A stretch of DNA of 64,000 nucleotides. Source: Peribolospora baueri. Lineage: Eukaryota > Basidiomycota > Peribolosporomycetes > Peribolosporales > Peribolosporaceae. A model generated the notes under the pieces. That model saw only the letters and a list, made by a program, of their open reading frames with translations. It was not told the origin of the DNA and did not search any database. Below, in pieces: positions 34,809 through 46,700 of the stretch. The stretch is from NCBI GenBank assembly GCA_029717555.1, contig JAMDHS010000054.1:90786-154785 (forward strand), given 5' to 3'. A program made the position numbers and the translations under genes. The stretch's first letter is position 1. Each line of letters starts with the position of its first letter.

Positions 34809-35399
34809 GCGTGTTGGCTTCAGCGTTAACAAAATGGTTTGGCGGCAAGGGACGAGACATGTGAAGGAAAAGACGAAAGCACGTACGCACGTTGACCTTG
34901 TACATGCCTGCATCCATCGCACACTATTTTAAAAAGCCGCAATTCGACGGCAATTGGGCCCAGTCGCCCGCAGGCGATTGTCGTCTCCGTCGACGTCAGA
35001 CAGTACGCGTAACGTGTTGCCGGCCATGCCTTCTAAACTCAACGCTCGACGATGACCGATACGGGAAAAGTAAAGTAGAGTAATGGTACAGGACGCGAGA
35101 ACGCTTGTGTCAAGAGTGATACGACCACCGCCTAGAGATACTAACTGAGAATAGACTGAAAAAGGAAAACACAAGCCGAAGGAAGAAGCACGACATTGTC
35201 GCCTCCCCAACTTGTATGGTAGAGATATCAGGCGATTGAAATCGTGCCACCTGTCACAGTCCTGCCCCTCCTCTGACTTCATGCCCTCCTCCAGGCGTGA
35301 CCGCACGTCCAAGTCGCCTCCGCTGTGCACTCCTTTCCTCCATCCTTCCATCCTTCCGCCTTCCCTCCAAGCGTATGGGCCTCATATCAATTCAACAAC
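34809..35399. other. Convergent intergenic space, no gene seen
   Basis: 3' flanks of the WW/FF gene and of the minus-strand disordered-protein gene. No domain-bearing frame is present. Confidence 0.45.
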
Positions 35400-37943
35400 C
35401 TAATTCCAAGGCATCGGCTTAAAGGCAAGTCCGATCTTGCGAGGGTCCGGACAGTAGCTGTGGGATTTCATGAACGACTGTGACGGGGTGAATCGTAAGG
35501 CGAGAGTGGAGACGGTGGGTCAGAACGCCGGAGGATGTGGGAAGGAGACTGGAAACGGAGAAAAGCGGGGGGACGAGGAAGAAGAGACGGCTCGGCTTAC
35601 CTCGAAGTTTTTCATCGTTTCGGCTTGCGCAGCCATATCGAAGGACTTGTCCTGGAGAAATTACAAAGTAACGATGAAAGATGTGAATTGTCAGCGACCA
35701 AGCATGGCTTCGTAGCTCCATGAGCCCAAACGAACTGGGTTAGCAAGCGCACTCACGAGTGCTTCCAAGTTACGTTGTCGCTCCTGCGCTCGAAGGCGTT
35801 GTGCTTCCCTGTTTGGTTATTGGAGGAGCGAGGGAGAAACAGGCGCTCGGTCAGTCGACCGGGGGGAAACGAGCCGTGACAGAGGGCAGGCGGAGGAAGA
35901 TGAAATTCGGAGAACAAGACTGAGAAAGAGGAAAGACGACGCGGCGACTCACTCCTTCGTCATCTTCATAGGCTTGCACTCTTGTTGTGCCCGTGGAGGA
36001 TAGTACGGCGACTGTAAAACGCAAAGAGCCCACGAGCGAACGGTTGAAGCGATATACTCCGGTCCTCCGCCCTCCTAGACGAAGGAGAAAATACCGAAGA
36101 GCTGAGAACAAACACTCACCCTTCCAGGCGTAGACCTCCTATCGCCGACCGGCATTGGCAAGCCCAAAGGCTTTCCATGAGGGGCCCTTCCGCTAACGCC
36201 CGAGCCCGATCCCCACCCGGCAGCTCCTTCGGCAAGACCAAGTCCCTCGCGAGCCTTCTCCTCCCTTTCCCTTCTCCTACGTTCCTCCTCCTCCCTTTTC
36301 CTCTCTCTATCTCTCCTCGCCTCTTCTTCCTTCTTCTTACGCTCTCGCTCCTCCTTCTCCTCCTTGCTTGGACCGCCTAGAAACAGCGCGCGCCAGTTGA
36401 CAGGGTTGGAGAGGTCGGTGCTGGTCGTGGAAGACGGAGTTGGGCCGGGACGGCCGGCAGCTTTAGGGGGACTGTTCTCCAGACTAGGCCGGCGTCGAGA
36501 GATGGAGGGTAACTTGGACCTTGGCGGCACTGGTACCGATGTCGCCGCCGACGTGGAATCAGTCATCGCCGGCTTGGGAGGTCCAGCTCCAAGGGCTGAT
36601 TTATTAGGTGACGTCTTGTCCCCCTCCGCCTTGGCCTTGGCAAACCGGGCTTCCTGTTTCGCCCTCTCCTTCTCCTGGTCCGCCCTGACACGTTGCTTGA
36701 GTTCCTTAGCGCTCCGTGCATGCAGCGCAGGCGCATCCTTGGCTTTCCTCCTCGCAGAAGACTGGGCCTTGTCGTCCTCGTCCATCGCCGTTGGCTTCTT
36801 CTTCTTCTTTGGCGCTCCACCGCCAACCTTGCCTCGCTCTGGCCGTCCCTCCACCTCGGCTCCAGCGCCTCGCTTGCGCTTGCTCGTCGTCCTCGCAGCA
36901 GCCTCCCGACGAGACTTTCCAACCTTGGCAGGCATGTCCTCATCCTCAGGTTTAAACTCTCCGTCGCTGTCCAAAGAGCTGAAGTCGTTCTCCGAGAGCT
37001 CCCCATCTTCGGATGAAGTGGCCATATCGTCGTAGTCGTCTCCTTCTGAATCGTTTTTCCCGCCATTCCTTTTCCGAGCCCCAGCACCACGTCTTGTGGT
37101 GCTTGATAGCTCTGCCTTGTGTCCCTTCGTCGTAGCCCTTGTCGAGTCCTTTGGCCGCTTCTCTGAGCTCGCGCTCTCCTCCTCCCCAGACGACACGATA
37201 CGTCCAGACGGCCTGCGCCGCTTTCCGCGCAACTTCACCACCTCTTCGTCGTCGTCGTCGTCCTCATCATCGTCATCTTCTCCTCCGCCCATGTCGTTCG
37301 TGCCCTTCTTCTCGTCGGACGAGCTGGGCCCGTGCGATAGTTCGCTGGAGGAGTGATCCCTGCTACCGTCGCCGACCTTCTTGGCGTCTGTAGGGGACAC
37401 GGCAGCGGCAACGGCGCTGGCGCGTGTGGGCATCTTAACTACGAGGCCATTGGTGGAAGAAGTCGTCGTGAGGTTACCCTTTGCGCTCTTCTCCTTCGTG
37501 CGCGAAGGAGTGCCACCGTTCACCTTGAGGCGGATGCGGGGTGGTGCCTTGGAGTCGGAACCAGGCGGAGAGTCGGAGGAAGGAGGACGATCTCGAACGT
37601 TGACCTTGTTCGATGTGGCCGAATCCTTGCGAGCCCGCTTGGGCGGCGGCGCCTTTGCGGAAGCGTTCGCTCGACGTGGGGTGACACCAAGGGCAGCATC
37701 GCCGTCGTCGGAGGGCGTATAATCCCTAGCGTTCAAACCGCGTTTCTTGGAAGCTGACATGGACTTTGGCGAGCACACGGAAGAGCGTAGTTTCGCACGC
37801 CTTCGGTTGTCGTCGGACGAGGAGGCATAGCTGTCTCTTCTGCCGGGGGTGGGAGCAGGGACGAATGACTTGGCAGGCGAGGATGAAGGGGAGGGTGCGG
37901 GCGTGAGTTCACTCTCCGAGTCGAAGTCGACCGCGCCAGACAT
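35400..37943 (-). CDS. Uncharacterised, highly disordered nuclear-type protein with conserved-looking C-terminus
   Basis: I do not recognise this protein. Exon 1 (36120-37943) starts MSGAVDFDSESELTPAPS and codes 608 residues of Ser/Pro/Lys/Glu-rich sequence. It has several nuclear-localisation-like basic clusters (PPKRARKD, KLRGKRRRP, TSKRKRG, KKKKK), an acidic run and a Glu/Arg/Lys coiled coil near its end. Four small exons follow and give an ordered tail: SPYYPPRAQQECKPMK, an Arg/Gln helix (EEAQRLRAQERQRNLEAL), DKSFDMAAQAETMKNFE, and a last exon SFMKSHSYCPDPRKIGLAFK ending PMPWN at 35400. The in-frame small exons with good GT-AG sites argue that it is a real gene. A chromatin or RNA-related role is a guess from composition only. 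Confidence 0.7.
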
Positions 37944-39840
37944 GGACTTAATAATAAATGACGCAAGTGACGAGGAAGGAAGAGAATGACGGCAGGAGAG
38001 GAAGAGGAGAAGGGAGCGGTGGAGATTGAGATGGACGTAGGTGGTGAGAAGAGTTGTGAATGGGAGCGATCGTCCGTCGACAGTCCACCGACCCTGCTGC
38101 GGCTCGATCGTGCCCGGACGACTGCGTTCTCATCCGCCCCCCCTCGCCGGCTGGCCTTGTTCGTTCTCTCCCGCTCCTCATCCCGACTCGGCCTTTTTTG
38201 TGCACGAACTCGCGCGTTCGTCATCCTATCGGGATGGCGACGGACGGAATCCACCGCTGAGCGCTCCAGTCCTCCGTTCGAATCATGCACGCGGATCGTG
38301 CGCCGAGGAACAAGCAGCACATGCTTCGCATCGCCCGCACGCCATGAGCGAGTCCTTAACGATGTGCTGCTGACGACGCGCTTGGCGAGCTTGCGTCAGG
38401 GGTCGGCGGTCGCTCGGTCAGAAACACGAACACGTCTGACGCAGCCGTGGACGGTTTTCTGGTAGTCAAAGAGGCCCATTGCGCCAGCGTCTCTATCCCA
38501 GACGTGCTTGGCTCTTTCGAAAGGAGGGATCATCTCAGCGCAGAGAGAGCAAAGCTCAGAGTGCGACCGAAACGATTTGCTGTCACTTTTTTGTGACCTC
38601 ATAAACTCGAACTCGGCCTTCGTACTCGTCCCTACGAGCTAAGGATTCTGCCGCGACGTGGCCTTTGTCCAGCTGAATCATCTTGTCCCGGTCCGTTCTG
38701 TCCTCGTTCAGCAGATCGGCGACTGGATCTGTCGAGGGCGGGCCGGCGGCTGGGCTGGTATTTCGAGAGCCAGGGCCGAGTTAAATAGTGTGAGAGCTGC
38801 GGGAGGTTGTGTGAGACGGGATGGGGAGATGAGACGGAAACGGAGGCGGCCGCGATGAGGAAGGCGGAAATTGAAGGAGTGCTTAGTGAGCCGTTGCGAT
38901 TCGGGGTAAGGGCCGTCCGCCCATCAGTTCCTCAGCTCGCACGCCATCCTATCTTCTTTGCTTCCCCTCCACCATCTTTCCCATGGGCCTTTCCTACTTT
39001 CCCTGCGGCGACATGCGCGCGGCACCGAGGAACTGCGTACGTCCCTCAAACGCCACCGGGCGGGGAGGAGGTATTTGTACCTTGACGGGATCGGGATCAG
39101 TGGGCGCTGGAAGCAGGGGCGGGGGCGGAGGCGGGAGGAAGAAAGAGGAGAGAGGACAAGTGAGAGGGGGGACGGTGACGACAGATCCGCGGGCCTTGGG
39201 TGTTCGTTTCCCCCCGTCGAGGGCACGGACGTCCTTGGCACTCGCTGGCGGGATGTAGGTGGGAGCGACGGTGTTGTGAGTCGTCGAAACGAGATGAGAT
39301 GGTGGTCAGCGCGGGGGCAAGGGAAGGTGAGCGGGGAAGGAGGAAGGAAGGGATCTGGTGAGATTGGTATTTCCTGTCATGTCCTGTCCTGGCTGGAGAC
39401 AACGGAGACGCAAGATCCGATTCGATTCGATACCCGACGCCGTCGGGTCCGGTCGGCGAGCACAAAGAGAAGAGGGAGAGAGAAAAAGAGAGAGAGAGAG
39501 AGAGAGGGAGAGAAGGAAGGAAGATGGGTTTAGTTATTCGTCAGCGACAAAAAAAAGGAATGGATGGATGGATGGATTGGTGGGCAGGATGGATGGATGG
39601 GTGGGCAATTCCCCTCGCCTACGTTTTCGTTCCTTCGTTTCCGCCGGAACAGAAGAGAAGAGAACAGGACGCGCGCGCGTGCGAACATAGCGCACCTCTC
39701 CCTCGCCGTCTGTCAGTTCTGTCTTGACTTGTCTCGTCTGGCGTCCGATTGTAGCTGCCGATCGCTGTCAGGTCAGGTCAGGTAAGGTCAGGTCGGACGG
39801 ATGGACGGTAGAGTCGAATCTCCTAGACGAGACGACCGAC
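37944..39840. other. Gene-free stretch with simple repeats
   Basis: About 1.9 kb upstream of the disordered-protein gene. No supportable gene. It holds a GAGA run near 39480-39506 and GGAT/ATGG units near 39558-39602. Confidence 0.45.
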
Positions 39841-40200
39841 GAGGTGAAAAACAAGGAGGTTAAAGCAGTAAGAAGAGACTAGTCTTCAAAGGGGCGGGAG
39901 GATAAAGCAGCAAGAAGAAACGGGTTTTCAACAGGGAGCGAGGATAAAGCAGCTAAAAAAACGGGTCTTCAACAAGAAAGAAACGGTCTTCAACGGGGAG
40001 GGAAGATAAAGCAGGAAGAAAAAACGAGAAAGAATCGGGTCTTCAGAAGGGAGGGAGGAAAAAGCGGCGGGAAGAGAAGGTTTTCAGCAATGTCGCGCGA
40101 CGTGCCAAAATGAAAAGGCGTGGTCGGAGAATCAGTGGGGAAAGATTAGCGAGATGAAAAACAAGGAGAAAAGGGTGTTCAACAAGAAAGAAAAGGTCGC
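39841..40200 (+). repeat. Degenerate purine-rich tandem repeat
   Basis: About five to six imperfect copies of a 40-60 bp unit with the core TAAAGCAG, then AAGAA, then GGGTCTTCAA, at about 39860, 39903, 39944, 40007 and 40060. A flanking phrase, GA(G/T)GTGAAAAACAAGGAG-like, occurs near 39841 and again as GAGATGAAAAACAAGGAGA at 40151, so the block may be enclosed by a short direct repeat. It abuts the transposon/transporter relics. Confidence 0.75.
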
Positions 40201-40235
40201 GGGGCCCGTCGGGGACTGGGGTGGGAGGAAGCTTG

Positions 40236-41245
40236 GGTTGACGGTCGATTGTACGCTCATTACTATTGGCGTTATCTTGCAGGTGAGGAGTTGACTGTGC
40301 GACCACCGGGGCTGAGGCCAGAAATGGGTGACGGTCGCTGGTGTGCTCATTGCTATTTGTGTTGTGTTGCAGGTGAGCTGCTCGCGGAAGGAGCTCGAAT
40401 GGGACAGTGTCTGGATAGGCAGATCAGTTGTCCCACCATTGGACACTTTTGTTTCCTCGGCTTCTTTCGCTTGGCTCGCCCACGACAGCTCGTCTCAGCT
40501 GGTTCTGTCCCCCTGCTCGGCCTTGGCCGCGCCAACCTTGGAATGGGCGTAGGCGTCATCTCGAATGCCGTCCTCTACCTTTCAGAAGTGCCTCCCACCG
40601 CATCCGTGGGTCCGTCGTATCGTCTTGGCAGTTGTTGCTCGGCTATTGGCCATGTGCAGATCAAGCATTCAGCTTCCTCATTTTCATTTTGAGAAGACTG
40701 TCGAACTCTTCTAACGAAGTTGATCTCTTCTCTGACGCGTGTTTTCGTCTCTTTCTACGCCCCCCTTTACGACCCCCTTTACTTTACGACCCCCTTTACC
40801 CCCTGCTTCGACTGCCCCGCTCCTCCCCTTAGGTCATCGGAGATTGCGTCAATCAAGGTAGCAAAGACTTGACCAACACGGCTGCATACCGTATTCCCAT
40901 CGGGATCAATCTCGTCTTCATCATCGCCATCCTCATCGGGCTCCTCTTCATCCCCGAGTCTCCCAGTTGGTACATCTCCAAGATGCGGGACTCTGATGCC
41001 CTTCGCGCCCTTGAGCGCATCTGGAAGGGCTACGAGCCGGGGCAAAGGGAATTGGTGGTCCAGCACGAGATGGACACGTTCCAAGCTGCGAGGAGAGACG
41101 AGATGGAGAGTAGTGGGGAGGGAGGGTGGGCTACCCTTGTCCAGGGGACGCAAAGAAGGGGGTTCGTTTGCGACCTGGGCATTTTGATCTGTCGACAAAT
41201 CGGAGGTGTTCAGTTCATCTTCTCCTATACGACGAAGGCAAGTAT
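40236..41245 (+). pseudogene. Broken major-facilitator sugar transporter
   Basis: Clear remains of a fungal sugar porter. An exon end (LTVDCTLITIGVILQ then GTGAG) at 40236-40286 is repeated at 40327-40376 (VTVAGVLIAICVVLQ then GTGAG). Next come LGMGVGVISNAVLYLSEV and, after loss of one base near 40600, RIRGSVVSSWQLLLG in another frame. After a CTTAG acceptor at about 40833 come VIGDCVNQGSKDLTNTAAYR, IPIGINLVFIIAILIGLLF and the PESPSWYISKMRD motif, then ICRQIGGVQFIFSYTTK. The N-terminal third, the PESPR-proximal context and the last six helices are missing or unreadable. The frameshift, exon duplication and truncation make it a pseudogene; it is followed directly by retrotransposon relics. Confidence 0.8.
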
Positions 41246-41640
41246 CCAATAGCACTGGAGACACAACTCCCTTTCGCTCTCGTTATTGACTTTTTTGCTT
41301 CCAATTATCCAAGTTTCCCTTTGACTACATTTTGACTATTCGGTGAATGGCCGTGGTGACTATCGAATGTTTAGTTAGGAGTAGTGTCACCCTGATCTCT
41401 TGTGGCTTTTGCCGGCTAAGATGGGGCTTTAGATATACCGCGAAGGAGGGTACAGGCTCAATTACGCGCATCTCTCCTTTGTTTCGCTCCTTTTTTCTTG
41501 GCTGTTTGCGTTCTGACAGCTCAAAGCGGTCGGAATCGCAAACGAATTCACCATTACGATTGTCGTCGTACGTATTCTCCGTCGGTGCTTCACTTTGCTG
41601 ATCTTGGTCTTCATCTCTTGGTGTCCTTCTCACTTTGGTC
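41246..41640. other. Spacer between transporter relic and retroelement relic
   Basis: About 400 bp, more AT-rich than its surroundings, with no recognisable protein or repeat. Confidence 0.4.
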
Positions 41641-42165
41641 TACACAGGACATCATCGAAGTCGTCCGGCGTCATCTGCTCTTTCTTCCTCGTAAACCGGG
41701 AGTGCCAGCTGTTACGCCGACACGCAACTTCCCGACTGCGCTGCACCCACTCCGCGACGTGATGCTTTTGATCGTTGGGCCTTTGACTTCGTGGCTCCTC
41801 TTCCCCTGACCGCAAGGAACAACCGATACTTGCTCACGGCGATAGACCGCGCGGTGCGGAAGGTGCCGAATATCAAGACGCCGGAGGAGTGTCTCAAAAT
41901 CGTGTCCGACGTAGCGGTAGCTGCCGACCTGGCCATGTCGTCTTCGCGATTGCCCAATCCGTGCCGACCCGCAGACCAACGGGCAGCTGGAGAAGTTTAG
42001 CAGCGTACTAAATGACATACTCGCCAGGCTCACGACCAAGGAGCCCAAACGGTGGGACGACTTCTTGAACGATGCGCTCCTCGCGCATCGTGCGCACGCT
42101 ATGCGTAGTCACCCTTCTTCCTAGTATACGGGCGCCACCCGCGCCTCCCCGCTTGGGGTTCTCGA
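41641..42165 (+). mobile_element. Ty3/gypsy integrase fragment (zinc-binding and catalytic core), decayed
   Basis: Frames in shifting phase give ECQLLRRHAT and FPTALHPL, then DRWAFDFVAPLPLTARNNRY with LLTAIDRAVRKVP. Further on come QTNGQLEKFSSVLNDILARL, PKRWDDFLNDALLAHRAH and SPFFLVYGRHPRLPAWGSRT. These match the order of a gypsy-type integrase (HHCC linker, first Asp in the LTAID motif, Glu-region NGQLEK, then the FFLVYG motif). Several frameshifts and an internal loss between LLTAID and NGQLEK show it is inactive. Confidence 0.75.
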
Positions 42166-42219
42166 ACTTGAAGGCGAAGTGCGTCGTGGCCGACTCGGCC
42201 GCCTCGTCGTCGTCCTGCT

Positions 42220-42845
42220 TCCACTCTGTGCCTGCGTCTGCGCCCGCCTCCGCGTCCGGCGCCTCGCCGTGGCCCAGTGGCGGTTGGACGGGGTACCCAA
42301 GCGCCTACTCGACGGCGCTGCGTTTCCGGGCCGACGGCATTCCCCGTTTCAATCCGGACACGCACCCAGTCCACAGATGGATTCTGCAAGTTGGATCCTT
42401 GATCGATAGCAGACCGAAGGATAAGACCCATCAGGACAACATCCTGGCCATGCTACCCACACGGCTGGATGGCACTGCCGCCGACTGGTACGTCACCCTC
42501 TCTCCCGTCGACCGGCGCCAATTGGCCGTGAGCTGGGACGACTTTATGATCGCATTCGTACCACGTTTGGCCTTCGGCCCGCGGAGGCCCGGCTGGCCGC
42601 GGAGAATAAAGTCTGGGATCGTCGCGAATCGATCACCAAATACTTCTACTCCAAACTGACGCCCATCCGGGACGCCTATCGGGGCAAGAGCGAGGAAGAT
42701 GAAGTCTTGATGATTCGGAGTGAACTCCCCTCCGCCATGCAGGCTTCGATCACTACCGACATGGCGAACCATCCGCGCCTGGCTCGACTATTGCAGGAGT
42801 GCCAGCGGTGGGAAGAATCAACCGAGTTTTTCCCCTGGCGGTGGA
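42220..42845 (+). mobile_element. Retrotransposon gag (capsid) fragment
   Basis: The frame codes FNPDTHPVHRWILQVGSLID, ILAMLPTRLDGTAADWYVTL and WDDFMIAFVPR, a retrotransposon gag capsid pattern. A frameshift near 42570 moves the continuation to the phase reading KYFYSKLTPIRDAYRGKSEE and MIRSELPSAMQASITTDMA. It lies 3' of the integrase core, whereas gag should precede pol. Confidence 0.65.
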
Positions 42846-43250
42846 GCCGCAAACGTACGACGAATGCATCGCTATGTCCACGTTCCGCTCCGCGTATGTC
42901 CACGACCTGGAGAAACATAGGAAGGAGGCTAACCAGCGCGCCCTTCGCTGTCTCGAAGAGGAAGCACGGCGCAGGGACGATGCTTACGTCGAGCGCGGCT
43001 TTAAGATCGGCGACAGGGTCCTACGGCAGCGCACAGCAAGGAAGCACAAGTTGGACCCCGCTGGGATGGGCCCTTCATCATCAGGTCAACCAGCACCTCC
43101 GGGGTCTCCCAGCTCGAAGCTCCCAACGGCCACATCCTTCGCCATCTACCTCGTCAACGGCGAACGCCTTAAGCTGGCCATCGGAGCCCGTCCCGCTGAG
43201 TGGTGGTGGGCCGACGAAGCCACGCAGCGCGGCGACGACCGTCGGCGCTA
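42846..43250 (+). mobile_element. Integrase C-terminal fragment of a Ty3/gypsy element
   Basis: The frame codes VHDLEKHRKEANQRALRCLE, RRDDAYVERGFKIGDRVLRQ and HKLDPAGMGP, then (after a shift) YLVNGERLKLAIGARPAEWW. This resembles the basic GPY-type tail after the integrase core. It is separated from the integrase core by the gag piece. Confidence 0.65.
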
Positions 43251-43713
43251 ACTACCCACTGCCCTTCCCCTCGTAGGACGATTGCCGCCTCGCCCTTGGT
43301 GCTCTTGTTTGATGGAGGCCGTCTACGAAGTGACGATTGGGGCAATCGTGCTAGCGAGGGCGGCTCCGCTGCGAACTCCGTCCGTCCCACGCACGGTTCG
43401 GTCTGCCGGGAAGCGGTCGCGCCGCCGGCCGCGGCACGAATTCGCAAGGTTCCGATTTGGCTGGCACAGTACATATATGGGGGCGGCGCAGCGGAGAAAG
43501 GCGCGAACAGGGAGGAGGAAGGAGAGGCGACCGATCCGTACCGTACGTAGGGATAGGCCACGAACAGGAAGGACGAAGAATTGAACAAAGGAAAAGAAAG
43601 CGGAGGCAAGCAAGCAAGCTAGCTAACATGCAAAGGACGGAAGGAAATCGCACGGCGGTACGAAGCCGCGTTGGTATCCTTTCTTCGAACGCGCTTGCGC
43701 TACTCGGCTCAGT
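43251..43713. other. Flank of retroelement relic and SIN3 3' end
   Basis: Possible non-coding end (LTR-like) of the retroelement relic; an ACATATATGG TATA-like word lies near 43470. I could not find a second matching copy in the window, so an LTR is not claimed. Confidence 0.35.
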
Positions 43714-46700
43714 TCAGTCTTGGCCATCTTCGACGCCGTCTGCGGGCTTTGTCTGAGCCGCCTCCGTGTCGGCCATCTCCGCGCCCTTCTCCTCCCCTTG
43801 AGTTCCCGTCTTCTGAGCCAACCATGTGTCCAAACGACGCATGCGGTGTCGCCTCGCTTCAGTGGTGCGCGCAGCCAGCTTTTTACGCTCCTCGAACGGC
43901 CGAAGACGGCAGAAACGATCTTCGGTGCCTTGAACGAAGAAGAGACGGTAGGTGAGGAGACAGACCTGGCGGTAGAGAGGCGGGCGAGAGTCAGTCAGCA
44001 ACACTTGCAACTCCGCAAGGAGGGAATCACCCCGGCACCAACCTTGATCTCCAGCCCATCGTCGGCCACCACCTGGGCATTGCTGTCCTCCTCACCACCC
44101 TCAGCTGTCTTGGTTCGTTTGAGGAAAGGACTTTTCGGCTTGCCACTGATACCCTCCGTGTCGCCGACCAGCGAGTACGAAGCGATATACATGCGCCAGC
44201 GGTCCTCTGCCGTCTGCGTGTCGTCGATGGTAAGGTCGTCCCGATGAAGAATCTGGATGCTTAGCGTCTTTGTCGGCTCAACCTGCAGCGCGCCGGGACA
44301 ACGGTAAGGGAAAAAAATTGGGGGTCAGAACGATAAATGGAGGAACGCAAAAAAAAACATTCAAGAAGGCAAAGGAAGCGACGACACGGCGTCGGTGCTA
44401 CTTACCCACTCGAACCGGAAAAGGTTCTCGTGCTCCGTAAGCAGAGCCTCGACCTGCTGTCGAGACGCGATCTGCTGCTGATATGTCGGCATCTCCACTT
44501 CCCGGTCTCGCTCGAGAACGCCGAGAAAGTCCGAAAACCTGGCATCGGAGAGAATGGTCTGCACCTGCACGTTACGGAACAGCGGCAGATCGGGGTCACT
44601 AAACTGATCTCAAACGGCAACTACATCGGATCGGAACCAATGAGGACACTCACCATCTTGAGCATCTGCGCAATGACCTTGTCAACGGTAAACATGATGT
44701 ACCCATCGATGTTGTACATGTACCTAACCGCCTCCTCGAAAACCGCCTGATCTATTTCACCGTCGAAGAGCTTCTCGCAGAGCTCGAGGAGATGATCATA
44801 ATACCGAGCTGCGGCCCGGGCACCGGCGTCGATGACGGCAACGGGACCGGCAGGATCGTGCAAGCCCAGTTCGAAGGCCCGAGGTGGAACGCGGGGACGG
44901 ACAGGGTCTGCATTCGCCAATCTGTAGCTCAGCACTTTCATTCGGTGTAGTCGGTGGTAAAGCAGCTGGGGAGGACATGGGACGATGGCGAACGCGCAAA
45001 TCAGCATCAATGCCATGGGCGAGAAGACGAAATCCGCCACCCACATGGAACAGTCGAATGAAGATGTAGAAGGACGTGTTGCCAAAGAAGTGGTTCTTTC
45101 GATAAGCTTTGGGCGCAGACTCGGCCGCCTTGCCATTCGTTGACGGTTCGACGGTGCCTCGCAGCGCCGAAGTTGAGATCGCCTCTTCGGCTGGAAGGCC
45201 CGCTACGTCGATGCGAACCCAAGTTTTTGTTTTCGTCGCCTCTTGCGGCTCGCCAACTGGACCATCCTCCTCCTCAGCGGCATGATCTGCAATTGCGGGC
45301 GAAGTGGCTGCGGCGTCATGGACGTCTTCCTTCTTGTCGATTTCGACATCGCCAGACGGAATGGCACTTTTCGGGGCGGCTGCTTTTTCGTCGACTTCCA
45401 TCTCTGCCGGCTCCGTAACGTCCGCCCCCTTGTCCACCGCGGCGACGCCTTCTTTCTTGTCATCCTCCCCAGCTTCGTCGTCCTCCTTTTCGCCCGCATC
45501 GTCAGACGGAGCCGTTGGATCCTCGAAACTGTTCAGAGCATCGTCGAAGGCTTTCCGAGGCTGGCAGATGAGGAGCGGCACAAAGTGGCGCAAGAACTGC
45601 TCTATCCTTTCGCGGTCCGCCTGGCTATACCCGCCGGAGGAACGGTCGAGGAAGCTGAAGATGAGCTTGAGAAGGTCGGTGAGGGCGGCGAAGTCATCGA
45701 TGACATAATCGAGCTGTGCCCGCGAGCCAAGCCGGGGCATGGACGGATCGGCAGCAAGTCTGCGCTCTCTCTGCTGGTTACGTACGGTCTCGATCTCTTG
45801 CACTAGCGCCTTAACGGTGAGAGACTTCTTGTCCGTTTGCTTAAAGTTGACACCCTGATGGTCGAGGCTCTTGTAATAGTTGCGGGCCTCGACCTCACGC
45901 CAGACCTTGTTCCACTCACGCTGGGCGCGCTTCCACTCCTCGTCCTTCTGCTTCAGACGCGCCAGCACGACCGGCACCGCAACCGCAGGGTTGTCATGCA
46001 GAGCTTGTATGACTTCGAGGCCTTGCTGCCTGCCGTACACCTTCTTGATGATGCGTTGGTAAATGCTCTTGCTCTGCCCGCCCAGGCCAGGCTTGAGGCG
46101 GAAGTTGGCACGCTCTTCGTAATCCATCTGAGCGATACGAGCGTTGATAGGCTCCAAGAGGGCGATGGTGCGAAGATTGGCTTCGATGTGGAAGTCATAT
46201 TCGTGTCGCTCCTCCTCGCAGCGATACAGAGCATCCTCGAAAACGTTCTTGCGGTGCGAGTTGAAGCCTTCACCCTCAGCCGCCCAAGTCGGGTGTGCGA
46301 CCCAAGTGTCGTTCAAAACGTCCCAGCACATAGGATCACGTCCAGAGCACGAAAGGTTCACCTCCTACGAGCGCAGTCAAGCACGACCGAGGCAATGGAA
46401 GGAATCAGCGGCAAAGGAATCTCAACTGACTCTCGAAGCGTATTTGCTCACCGACTTTGGGAGCTTGCGATAGCTAGCGCCGTACACCTTGCAGGAGCCC
46501 AGGTCGAGCTTAGGCCTGTCCAGCGCAGGTACGTTCTCGATCACTGCACCAGTGGTGCCATCGTCAGCGCGGAGCCAGCCGTGTTTGGACTGACTGTAGC
46601 CGACAAGCTCCTTGAAGAAGCTGAGTAAATTGCCGCTACCAGCCAGGAAAGGGGTGGCCCGCTCGACCAGGGTGCGCACATCGATGATGTCTTGTGTGTA

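Noticed and set aside
43251-43660. Long terminal repeat of the gypsy relic
   Set aside because: No second copy is visible in the window and no clear TG...CA ends with target duplication could be set.
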